NCBI RefSeq assembly: GCF_019468565.1
Contig: NZ_CP080521.1
Span: 1,984,001-2,048,000, forward strand
Direction: 5' to 3'
From: Pseudonocardia sp. DSM 110487
GTDB taxonomy: Bacteria > Actinomycetota > Actinomycetes > Mycobacteriales > Pseudonocardiaceae
DNA: 64,000 nt
The position numbers were made by a program, and so were the translations under genes. Positions 33,101-40,695 of the stretch are shown in pieces. The notes under the pieces are model-generated. The model was not told the origin of the DNA. It was given only the letters and a program-made list of their open reading frames with translations, and searched no databases. Position 1 is the first letter of the stretch. Every line of letters starts with the position of its first letter.

Positions 33101-35575
33101 TCAGTCGTCGTCCCCGCCGCCGGAGCCGCCGTCGTCCGAACCGCCGTCGGAACCGCCGTCGTCGGAATCACCCTTGTCCGACCCACCGTCGGACTTGCCG
33201 CCGTCGTCGTCGCCGTCGTCGGACTTGCCGCCGTCGTCGTCGGACTTGCCGCCGTCGTCGTCGGACTTGCCGCCGTCGTCGTCGGATTTGTCGTTGTCGC
33301 CGCGGTCGTTGTCGCCGCGGTCGTTGTCGCCGCGGTCGCCCTTGTCGTCGTTATCGCCCCGGTCGTTGTCGCCGCGGTCGCCGTCGTCGTTGTCCCCGCG
33401 CTGTTCGCGGTCGTCGCGATCGCCGCGTTCCTTCTCGCGCTGGCGCTCGGCCTTGCCGCTCGGCTTCTTGCGGTCGTTGTCGTCGTCGGCGTGCTCGCCG
33501 TCGTCGTCGTCGTCGGCGTGCTCGTTGTCGTCGGCGTGCTCGTCGTCGTTGTCGTTGTCGCCGCGGTCGAACCAGGAGTTCGAGTTGTCGTCGTTGTCGT
33601 CGCCGCGGTCGTCGTCGTTGTTGTCGTCGCCGCGGTCGAACCAGGAGTTCGAGTTGTCGTCGTTGTCGTCGCCGCGGTCGTCGTCGTTGTTGTCGTCGCC
33701 GCGGTCGAACCAGGAGTTCGAGTTGTCGTCGTTGTCGTCGCCGCGGTCGTCGTCGTTGTTGTCGTCGCCGCGGTCGAACCAGGAGTTCGAGTTGTCGTCG
33801 TTGTCGCTGCCGCGGTCGTCGTCGTTGTTGTCGTCGCCGCGGTCGAACCAGGAGTTCGAGTTGTCGTCGTTGTCGCTGCCGCGGTCGTCGTCGTTGTCGT
33901 CGCCACCGCGGTCGAACCAGGAGTTGGAGCTGTCGTCGCGGTCGCCACCGCGATCGTCGTCGCGGTCGTTGTCGCGGCTGTTGCCCTCGTCGTTGTCGTC
34001 GTCACGCCCGGAGCCGCCGAGCAGGCCGCCGGCCACGCCGCTCACGACACCGCCGAGCCCACCGGTGCCGTTGTTGCCGTTGCTCTCGTCGTCGCCGCTG
34101 TTGTCGCCGCTGTTGTCGCCTTCGTCGGCGCGGGCCTCGCGCCTGTTCGCGCTCTCGTCCCGGTTGCTGGTATCGCTCTGGCCGAGCGCGCTGCCCAGCG
34201 CGCTGGCGACCGAATCGGCGGGGCCACCGGACCCGCCGTCTCCGTTCGAGCCCTCAGGGCCGTTCGAACCTTCGGAGCCGTTCGAACCCTCCGCGCCACC
34301 GTCGGTGTCGGAACCGGAGTTGTCGCCGCCGGAGGCGAGGATGTCGGGGGCGTTCGGACGCTCCGGGTCGGGCGGCGCGGTGGTGCCGACGTCGCCGCGC
34401 TCCTCGTCGTCGTCCTCGCGGCGCGAGGTGGCGGCGGGGTCGTGGTCGTCGTCGGCCTTGTGCTCCTGGTCGTCGTCCTTCTCGGCCGGGTCGGGGCGGC
34501 CCTCGGCGACCGCTTTGACCCGCTCGACGATCGGGGCCGTCTCGTCCTTCTCGGCCGGCAGCGGGGAGCTGAGGGCCTGGTCGACGCCATTGCGCAGGTC
34601 GGTGAGCGCCTGAGCGGCGTGGTCACGCTGCTGGCGCCGGATGTCGCGCTGGGACTCGAGCTGCCGCAGCGCCTGCTGGTAGTCCGGGGAGGCGGCGGTG
34701 GTGGTCGAATCGTTGAGGGTGCGCTCGACGGCATCGAGCTGGGCCTGCGCGGAGGTCAGCTCCGACGTGCGTTCCGGCAGCGCCTTGAACGCATCGAGCT
34801 GGGACATCAGGGTGGCGCGCTGCTGCTCCAGCAGCACCTTGCGGTCCTTGAGGGCCTGCACGGCCGCAGGCTCCTGCGCGCGGCGCTGCTCGGGGAGGGC
34901 GAGCCAGGTGGCCTCGGCCTGTGCGACGGCGTCGAGCTGGGTGCTGAGCGACGCGAGCACGACCTCCGCCTTGTCGACCCACACGTCGGCGTCCATCGAC
35001 GGCTGGTTCGCGGCCTGGGGCGGCAGCGGGGTGGGGGTCGTCGGGATGATGTTCTCGGTGACGAAGTAGCTCGCGCCGCCGGCCACCAGGCTGGCGATGG
35101 CCACGCTCGCGATCGCGCGCCGCCGCATTTGGGAGGCGGCGTTCTTGCGATCGCCTGCCGTGCGGGCCGGCTTCTCCTTCTTGACGCGCTTCGAGGTGAT
35201 CGTGCGGACCGTGCGTCCCGACGCGGCCTTCGGCAGCGTGGGTGGAGACACCGCCCACGCCGCCGCAGGGCTCCACTCACGGTCGGGAACCGGAGCCGGC
35301 TCGGGCTCCTCCTGACGGGTGACACCCAGCGGAGCGGGAAGCTCGGTGGTCGGCTGCTCGGACGGTTGGTCCTTCGGCGCCTGCACGATCGGTTGCGTGA
35401 CGTCCGCCGCCGCCTGTTGCGGAGCGGCGCCGTCCAGCCGGGCGGCGTGGCGCATCTTGCGTGCCGCTGCCCTGTGGGCAGGCGAGCAGTACAAGCGCCG
35501 TGGACCGCCGTCGTCCGGCTGTTCGACGAGCTCATCGCATCCAGGCAGGGCACACACCTGTGGCCCGTCGGTCAT
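33101..35575 (-). CDS. Large Asp-rich repeat membrane protein with zinc-finger-like N terminus
   Basis: 824 aa, family unknown. Residues 8-34 carry Cys8, Cys13, Cys30 and His34 (CALPGC, RRLYCSPAHRAAARK), a likely zinc knuckle. A Pro/Ala-rich linker and a basic stretch (KRVKKEKPAR, RRR) precede one membrane helix at ~153-172, so the N terminus should be cytoplasmic and the rest outside. Residues ~190-345 are a Gln/Ala/Leu coiled coil. The remaining ~450 residues are Asp/Asn/Gly/Arg-rich with six 23-residue repeats (NSNSWFDRGDDNNDDDRG) and shorter GDNDRGDND and KSDDDGG runs. GGGGGGA precedes the ATG at 35575. The opposite strand is open throughout, but only as a Val-rich shadow. Confidence 0.75.
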   Translation of the reverse strand: MTDGPQVCALPGCDELVEQPDDGGPRRLYCSPAHRAAARKMRHAARLDGAAPQQAAADVTQPIVQAPKDQPSEQPTTELPAPLGVTRQEEPEPAPVPDREWSPAAAWAVSPPTLPKAASGRTVRTITSKRVKKEKPARTAGDRKNAASQMRRRAIASVAIASLVAGGASYFVTENIIPTTPTPLPPQAANQPSMDADVWVDKAEVVLASLSTQLDAVAQAEATWLALPEQRRAQEPAAVQALKDRKVLLEQQRATLMSQLDAFKALPERTSELTSAQAQLDAVERTLNDSTTTAASPDYQQALRQLESQRDIRRQQRDHAAQALTDLRNGVDQALSSPLPAEKDETAPIVERVKAVAEGRPDPAEKDDDQEHKADDDHDPAATSRREDDDEERGDVGTTAPPDPERPNAPDILASGGDNSGSDTDGGAEGSNGSEGSNGPEGSNGDGGSGGPADSVASALGSALGQSDTSNRDESANRREARADEGDNSGDNSGDDESNGNNGTGGLGGVVSGVAGGLLGGSGRDDDNDEGNSRDNDRDDDRGGDRDDSSNSWFDRGGDDNDDDRGSDNDDNSNSWFDRGDDNNDDDRGSDNDDNSNSWFDRGDDNNDDDRGDDNDDNSNSWFDRGDDNNDDDRGDDNDDNSNSWFDRGDDNNDDDRGDDNDDNSNSWFDRGDNDNDDEHADDNEHADDDDDGEHADDDNDRKKPSGKAERQREKERGDRDDREQRGDNDDGDRGDNDRGDNDDKGDRGDNDRGDNDRGDNDKSDDDGGKSDDDGGKSDDDGGKSDDGDDDGGKSDGGSDKGDSDDGGSDGGSDDGGSGGGDDD
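33564..33977 (-). repeat. Six in-frame 69-bp repeats within the Asp-rich gene
   Basis: The marker AACCAGGAGTT recurs with period 69 (ACC at 33571, 33640, 33709, 33778, 33847 and 33916/33917). Each unit encodes 23 residues including NSNSWFDRG. The first-encoded copy (highest coordinates) is the most divergent. Copies this similar can change in number by recombination or slippage. Confidence 0.9.
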
Positions 35576-35813
35576 GTCGTCCCCCCAAGGACAGCGCAGC
35601 GCTGCCGTGTGTCACGGCGAGCCTTCACCCGATCGTGGAGCAGCGTACTGCCAATCGGGTGTCCACACGATGGCGAGTCGACCTTGAACCGATGAAGTTG
35701 CTCTACGTGATCAATTCGCTTCGAATAGTCACATTCAGCCACGTCAGTCGTTCGATCGTTGTACGATCCTTCAAAACGCACATCCCGGTGCGCTCGAACC
35801 ATCTGGAGGCGAG
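35576..35813. other. Divergent promoter region with GntR/FadR-type operator
   Basis: 238 bp between the divergent Asp-rich protein and GntR genes, visibly richer in A/T than its surroundings. It contains the operator-like palindrome at 35754-35768. Confidence 0.6.
35754..35768. promoter_or_regulatory. Putative operator for the GntR regulator
   Basis: GATCGTTGTACGATC: the core TCGTTGTACGA fits TNGTNNNACNA, the half-site pattern of FadR-subfamily GntR proteins, with arms GATCGT and ACGATC. It lies 46 bp before the GntR start, so autoregulation is likely. Confidence 0.55.
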
Positions 35814-36494
35814 TTGACCGCCGACGCTCTGGCCGCCGACCGCGCGCTGCTGTCGCGGACGAGCACGGCCGAGCGGGTCGCCGCCATCCTGCGCACGCGC
35901 ATCATCGAGGGCTACTTCCCGCCTGGCGCCCGGCTGGCCGAGGACGCCATCGGCAGCGCCCTCGGCGTCTCCCGCAACACGCTGCGCGAGGCGTTCCGGC
36001 TCCTCTCCCACGAGCGGCTGCTCACCCACGAGCTCAACCGCGGGATGTTCGTGCGGACTCTCACGGTCCCGGACGTCGTCGACCTGTACCGGGTGCGCAG
36101 GCTCGTCGAGTGCGGCGTGATCCGCACCATCACCGGCCCGCATCCAGGGCTCGCCGCCGTGGCCGCCGCCGTCGACGACGGGCAGGAGGCGCTGGGCAGC
36201 CGCGAATGGCAGGCACTCGGCACCGCCAACATCAAGTTCCACCAGGCGCTCGTGGCGCTGGCCGGCAGCCCGCGCGCCGACGAGCTGATGAGCGGCATCC
36301 TCGCCGAGCTGCGGCTCGTGTTCCACGTGATGGCCGACCCCAAGCGCTTCCACGAGCCCTACCTGGCGCGCAACCGGGAGATCCTGCTGCAGTTGCAGCG
36401 CGGTGACGGGCCCGGCGCGGCCGACGCACTCGACGTCTACCTGCGCGACGCCGAGAACCAGCTCGCGCAGGCCTTCGCCGAGCGGGAGACGTGA
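35814..36494 (+). CDS. GntR-family transcriptional regulator (FadR/FCD subfamily)
   Basis: 226 aa. The winged helix (residues ~20-85) has STAERVAAILRTRIIEGYF, PGARLAEDAIGSALGVSRNT and TLREAFRLLSHERLL. The all-helical FCD ligand domain follows (VDLYRVRRLVECGVIRTI, with His and Asp residues such as FHQAL that usually hold a metal). The start is TTG 35814 with CTGGAGG upstream, a rarer start codon. The ligand is unknown. It stands between the Asp-rich protein and ATPase 3, but control of either is only a positional inference. Confidence 0.87.
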   Translation: MTADALAADRALLSRTSTAERVAAILRTRIIEGYFPPGARLAEDAIGSALGVSRNTLREAFRLLSHERLLTHELNRGMFVRTLTVPDVVDLYRVRRLVECGVIRTITGPHPGLAAVAAAVDDGQEALGSREWQALGTANIKFHQALVALAGSPRADELMSGILAELRLVFHVMADPKRFHEPYLARNREILLQLQRGDGPGAADALDVYLRDAENQLAQAFAERET

Positions 36495-36572
36495 TCGGGT
36501 CCGCGAACCGCTCGCGGGATGCCGGGGCAAGATAGGGACGTTCGCGGTCGGACCAGGGGGAACGGGTAGCGC

Positions 36573-37727
36573 ATGCCGAAGCGATCGTTTGCACCGCCTG
36601 ACTCGGGCACGGCCCGGCAGGAGCCGACGCCGCAGAGCCCACCGCCCGCCGACGTTCCGACGGAACAGGTGGCGGCCGCGGAGCCGGTGGAGCCGGAGCC
36701 TCCCCGCGAGGAGGCCGTGCAGGAGGCGCCACCGGTCGCCGAACCGGTTGTCCCCGCGCCGTTGCCGCCCCGGCCGGTCGTGGACGCACGGCCTCACACG
36801 GCGTCGGAGCTGACCGAGTACACGATCGTGCGCAGGCGGTCGGACAAGCCGGGTTCGGGATGGCGCCGCGCCGTGCACGTCGCGAGTGTCGGGCTGGTCA
36901 ACCCCGGGATCGGGCCCGCCGAGCAGCGCAGGCAGGAGCTGGCGCTGCGCATCCGCTGCCCGCTGCCGGGGCCGCGGCAGATCGCGGTGGCGTCGATGAA
37001 GGGCGGCGTCGGCAAGACCACCGTCACGGCCATGCTGGGGCTGATGCTCGCCGAGCACCGAGGCGACCGGATCGTGGCCCTCGACGCCAACCCGGACGCG
37101 GGCACGCTCGCCGACCGGCTCACCGGCCGCACCGACTCGACCGTCCGCGACCTGCTCGACTCGCTCGGCAGCGTCGGCTCGCTGAGCGACATCGCCCGCT
37201 TCACCACGCTGTCGGGCCGCCTCCAGGTGCTCGCCTCCGAGCAGGACCCGGCCCGCGGCGAGGCGTTCGACCGGGCCGAGTACGAGCGGGTGTGCGCCGT
37301 GCTGTCCCGCTTCTACAACGTGGTCGTCACGGACTCCGGCACCGGCATGGTGCACTCGGCCATGGACGGCACGCTCGCGCTCGCGAACGGCCTCGTGATC
37401 GTCGGATCGCACACGGTGGACGGCGCGAGCCGGGCCAGCAAGACCCTGGACTGGCTGGTGGCGCACGGGCACCACGAGTTGGTCGAGCGGGCGGTCGTCG
37501 TGCTGTCCCAGGACCGCACGAGCCCGGAGATCGACGGGCAACGGCTCGTCGCCCACTTCCAGGCGCGCTCCCGGGCCGTCGTGCTGGTGCCGCGCGACCC
37601 GCACCTGGCCACCGGCAGCCGGATCGAGCTCGACAAGCTGCGTCCGACCACGTCGGACGCGTTCCTCGAGCTGGCCGCCCTCGTCGCGGACGACTTCGGC
37701 AACCCGCCGCCCGTCCGGCAGAATTAG
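36573..37727 (+). CDS. MinD/ParA-like ATPase 3
   Basis: 384 aa. The first ~70 residues are Pro/Glu/Val-rich (QEPTPQSPPPADVPTEQ, VEPEPPREEAVQEAPP), like the disordered N termini of EspI-type proteins. The shared core then starts with ELTEYTIVRRRSDKPGSGWR and GLVNPG, followed by SMKGGVGKTT (Lys143, Lys148), EHRGDRIVALDANPDAGTLA, RFTTLSGRLQVLASEQDPA and VVTDSGTGMVHSAMDGTL. GGGGGAACGG precedes the ATG, and GATAGGG upstream may be the -10. All catalytic residues are present. Confidence 0.9.
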   Translation: MPKRSFAPPDSGTARQEPTPQSPPPADVPTEQVAAAEPVEPEPPREEAVQEAPPVAEPVVPAPLPPRPVVDARPHTASELTEYTIVRRRSDKPGSGWRRAVHVASVGLVNPGIGPAEQRRQELALRIRCPLPGPRQIAVASMKGGVGKTTVTAMLGLMLAEHRGDRIVALDANPDAGTLADRLTGRTDSTVRDLLDSLGSVGSLSDIARFTTLSGRLQVLASEQDPARGEAFDRAEYERVCAVLSRFYNVVVTDSGTGMVHSAMDGTLALANGLVIVGSHTVDGASRASKTLDWLVAHGHHELVERAVVVLSQDRTSPEIDGQRLVAHFQARSRAVVLVPRDPHLATGSRIELDKLRPTTSDAFLELAALVADDFGNPPPVRQN

Positions 37728-37782
37728 CCGCACGCCGCGCGGATCCGGACCCGTGTGGCAGCGTCTGGAGGGCAACGGCACC

Positions 37783-38253
37783 ATGCCCGCTGTGAAGATC
37801 TTGTGCACGCAGTCCCGAACCGCAGCGGTGCGGCTGCTCGTCGGCGTGGCGGCGGCCGCGCTGCTGACGGCGGGGTGTTCCTCGAGCGTCACGGGCGAGG
37901 CAACCCCCGCACCCGACGACCGGCCCAGCGCGAGCGCGTCGCCGTCGCCGTCGCGCTCGGCGGGCCGGCCCGCAGCAGGGACCTGCCAGATCAAGGTCTC
38001 GACGAATGGCTCCATCGTGAGCCGCGGCGCAGGCGGGCGGACGATCACGAGCAACGGCCGGACCTCCTTCTCCTGCGGACGGGGCGGGCCGTTGATCGCG
38101 ATCGAGAAGATCGACTCGTCCGGGGTGACCTTCTCCGCGGACGGCGCGCCGGTCCTCGTGCCGCCGGGGGCGACCGAAACGGTCGGTGCGTACCGGGTCT
38201 CGGTGAGCACGGCGGACAGCTCGGGTGCCGAGTTCCAGGTCGAGCCCGCCTGA
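37783..38253 (+). CDS. Putative lipoprotein, unknown function
   Basis: 156 aa. A basic N terminus, hydrophobic h-region and lipobox LLTAGC predict lipidation at Cys32. A Ser/Pro-rich linker (SASASPSPSRSAGRP) leads to a ~95-residue domain with two cysteines (GTCQIKV and SFSCGRGG) that could form a disulfide, and beta-type strands (ITSNGRTSFSC, FSADGAPVLVPPGATETV). No family is recognised. It lies between ATPase genes 3 and 4 on the same strand, so it may be the surface component of the same locus (inference). ATG 37783 is chosen; GTG 37792 is possible. Confidence 0.7.
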   Translation: MPAVKILCTQSRTAAVRLLVGVAAAALLTAGCSSSVTGEATPAPDDRPSASASPSPSRSAGRPAAGTCQIKVSTNGSIVSRGAGGRTITSNGRTSFSCGRGGPLIAIEKIDSSGVTFSADGAPVLVPPGATETVGAYRVSVSTADSSGAEFQVEPA

Positions 38254-38276
38254 TCACCGGCCGAGATCGCGCGCGG

Positions 38277-38288
38277 TAGCCTGCTCCC
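38277..38288 (+). promoter_or_regulatory. Probable leaderless promoter of ATPase 4
   Basis: TAGCCT (38277-38282) lies 6 bp before the GTG at 38289, the same geometry as for ATPase 1. Confidence 0.4.
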
Positions 38289-39338
38289 GTGCCGAGATCA
38301 TCGGCGAGCGGCCGGGGCCGGGGGGGTGGACTGGTGAGCTCGCAGGACGCGGACCCGGGTCACGGGCTGGTTGATGGGATCCCCGAGTCGGGGGACCTCA
38401 CCGCCGACACCATCGTCCGTCGCCGCGTCGACCGCCCGAACGGCGGCTGGCGCGGGGCGGTGTTCAGCGCCAGCCATGGACTGGTGAATCCCGGTGTCGG
38501 CCCCGAGGAGCACGCCTACCGGGAACAGGTGCGCCGCATCCGGCGCCCGCTCGGCAGCGCCCACCAGATCGCCATCACCTCGATCAACGGTGGTGTCGGG
38601 AAGACCACGGTCGCGGCGTGCGTCGGGCTGGTCCTCGCCGAGCACAGGGGCGACCGCGTGGTGGCGCTCGACGCCAGCCAGAACGCAGGCACCCTTGCCG
38701 ACCGCCTCACCGGCGACACGTCGAAGACGGTGCGAAACATGCTTGGGGAGATCGACTCGCTCGGCTCCCTCGCCGACGTGTCGCGTTTCACGAGCCTGGC
38801 AGGCAGGCTGCAGGTTCTCGCCTCCGAGCAGGACCCCGCGATGAGCGAGGGGCTCGACCGGGCCGGGTACGAGCGTGTCTGCGACGTGCTGCGCCGCTTC
38901 TACAACGTCGTGATCACCGACTCCGGCAGTGGCCTCGTGCACTCCGCGGTCGGCGGCACGCTCGCGCTGGCGCACAGCCTCGTGATCGTCGGGTCCCCCA
39001 CGGCGGACGGGGCGGGCCGGGTGAACAAGACGCTCGACTGGCTCCTCGCGCGCGGACCCGCCGAGCGGGTGGCCGACGCACTGCTCGTGCTCACGTGCGA
39101 CCGCGCCAGCAAGCACATCGACACCGAGCGGGTACGCAGCCACTTCGAGGCGCGCTGCCGCGCCGTGGTCGAGGTGCCGTTCGACCCGCACCTCGCCACC
39201 GGTGCGCAGATCGACATGGACCGCGTCCGGCCTGCCACCCACGACGCGTTCCGCACGATCGCCGCCCACCTGGCCGACCGGTTCGACGCCACACCGGTGG
39301 GCGTGGGGGCGGAGATGGTGACGGCCGACCACATCTGA
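38289..39338 (+). CDS. MinD/ParA-like ATPase 4, signature lysine lost
   Basis: 349 aa. The block shared with the paralogues is present (DLTADTIVRRRVDRPNGGWR, GLVNPG, RFTSLAGRLQVLASEQDPA), but the nucleotide site is altered. Walker A reads SINGGVGKTT, so the signature Lys is Asn100 while P-loop Lys105 stays. DANPDAGTLA has become DASQNAGTLA (Asp128 kept, Asp132 position now Asn). HSAMEGTL is now HSAVGGTL. Such a protein may bind ATP but should be impaired in the dimer-dependent hydrolysis of MinD/ParA proteins. It could be a regulatory partner of the other three or an early stage of decay; the intact frame over 349 codons favours function. Confidence 0.87.
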   Translation: MPRSSASGRGRGGGLVSSQDADPGHGLVDGIPESGDLTADTIVRRRVDRPNGGWRGAVFSASHGLVNPGVGPEEHAYREQVRRIRRPLGSAHQIAITSINGGVGKTTVAACVGLVLAEHRGDRVVALDASQNAGTLADRLTGDTSKTVRNMLGEIDSLGSLADVSRFTSLAGRLQVLASEQDPAMSEGLDRAGYERVCDVLRRFYNVVITDSGSGLVHSAVGGTLALAHSLVIVGSPTADGAGRVNKTLDWLLARGPAERVADALLVLTCDRASKHIDTERVRSHFEARCRAVVEVPFDPHLATGAQIDMDRVRPATHDAFRTIAAHLADRFDATPVGVGAEMVTADHI

Positions 39339-39501
39339 CGGCCCCAGTGCTCCAGCGGTAGATCGGGTCTCGCCCGTTGTTGCGCCGACCCGCATGGTCG
39401 ATTCGGGCCGGCCCGCATCGCTGCCGGGTCCGCAACGACGTGCTGCTCGTGGCGATCAATCGCGTGTGATCGGTCCGAGCGGCACGCCGCGACGACCGTG
39501 C

Positions 39502-39648
39502 CCATGATCCGAAGTATCGGTTGGTCATGGCTGTGGCGGCAGCCGTGTGCAACCGACACTTGTGATCTTCGCGTCCATGATCTGGAGTTTCGGGTGCTCA
39601 TGGTCGTGGGGGCAGCCATGGACAACCGGTAGTTCGGATCTTGCCCGC
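39502..39648 (+). repeat. Pair of degenerate 73-bp direct repeats
   Basis: CCATGATCCGAAGTATCGG (39502) and CCATGATCTGGAGTTTCGGG (39575) open two related blocks, both continuing with a TCATGG..GTGG.GGCAGCC segment and GATCTT near the end. Period 73. Confidence 0.65.
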
Positions 39649-39714
39649 CGCCGATCGGGCGCCTGGAGGTAGGGGCGCGATCGTGTCGGTCCATCGGGTC
39701 GGTCTGGTCGGTTG

Positions 39715-40383
39715 CCTGCCGGTGGGCGCGCTGTTCCCGGCCCGGGTCGCCCGGTACCCGCTTCGTGGTCCGGGCTTCGCGTGTGGTTCCGCCGGCTGCA
39801 TCGACCCGGTCGCCTTGCGGGGGTGGCTGGGTTGGGTGCACTACCGTCCCCTGGGGTGGCGTGGGCGGCCGTCCCCGACGCGGGGGCACGGCTGTTTCGA
39901 GGAGACCGTTGCTGCGGGTGCCACGCGACTGGCTGTGGTCCCGACCCTCCACACCCAGCCCAGCTTCTGGATGATCACGGCCAGACCACCCCCAGGGTCA
40001 GGGCCCACGCGCAGATCCATGATCCGTAGGAACGGGGCACCAGCTGCAGGGGTGTCTCCCCGGTCAGAACACCAGCTCCAGGGGTGCAGGCCAGGTCCCG
40101 ATTCCGCTGATCACACCCCAGATTCCAGGCGTGGCCGGTGGCGAGGACGGGACCACAGCCGGTCGCGCAGCACGCAACCGCGGCGGTCTCGTCGAGAACG
40201 GGCGTGCCCCCGCGTCGGGGACGGCCGCCCGAGCAACCACATGATTCGGTAGTGCACCCAACCCAGCCACCCCGGCAAGGCGACGCGGTTGAGGCGAACC
40301 GGCGGGAGCACTCCGGCAGCCGGGGGCTGGTGGGTGAGGCCGCAGGCTATCCGGGGCCGGGAACGGCGCGCCCACGAAAGCGT
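39715..40383. repeat. Long inverted repeat, two ~235-bp arms
   Basis: The left arm (39715-39950) and the reverse complement of the right arm (40143-40383) share GGGCGCGCTGTTCCCGGCCC (one mismatch), GGTGGCTGGGTTGGGTGCAC, GGGCGGCCGTCCCCGACGCG and CGACTGGCTGTGGTCCCG (one mismatch), with more divergent stretches between. Both arms can be translated to related peptides (GWLGWVHYR, GRPSPTRGH), but neither has a proper start or family. Confidence 0.75.
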
Positions 40384-40695
40384 CCGGCACCGGGCCGGAC
40401 CCCCGGGGGCCGCGTTCCGCACCCGCGACCCAAGGGGTGATCAGCGGCTCGGCGCGAAACCCGACGCCTCGCGTCGGGAAAGGCGCCAACTCGATGATCA
40501 CAGGCTCGCCGGATCGCCCTACCCGGGAAGTGCGGAGCCCGGCGCGCTCGTTCTCGGCCGGCGCACCCGGTCGACGGGGTGCCTGACCTACGACGGGCTG
40601 CGTCGCCCGACACGGGATGCGCCGACAGCCCCGCCGTGCCGAGTGGCCGCCCGAGCCCGGCAACCAGAGGAATGATCACGAAGTTCGGCGGGACA

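Larger units (their letters stand above)
39339..40695. other. Gene-free region with direct and inverted repeats
   Basis: 1.36 kb without a convincing gene. It contains a pair of ~70-bp direct repeats (39502 and 39575) and a ~235-bp inverted repeat (39715-39950 with 40143-40383). Open frames here are Arg/Pro/Gly/Trp-rich and occur in several frames at once, as expected of GC-rich DNA. Confidence 0.7.

Noticed and set aside
33086..35695. 869-codon plus-strand frame opposite the Asp-rich gene
   Set aside because: Its Val-rich composition (VVVVAAVVV) is the complement of Asp/Asn codons; it has no family features, while the minus frame has a start site, helix and repeats in phase.
30809..39338. 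Type VII (ESX) secretion locus
   Set aside because: No WXG100, EccB, EccC, EccD or mycosin gene occurs in the window; only the ATPase type is shared.
39641..40252. 203-codon frame as a gene
   Set aside because: Encoded largely by an inverted-repeat arm, no start signal, and the opposite arm gives a similar peptide, so it is a repeat effect.
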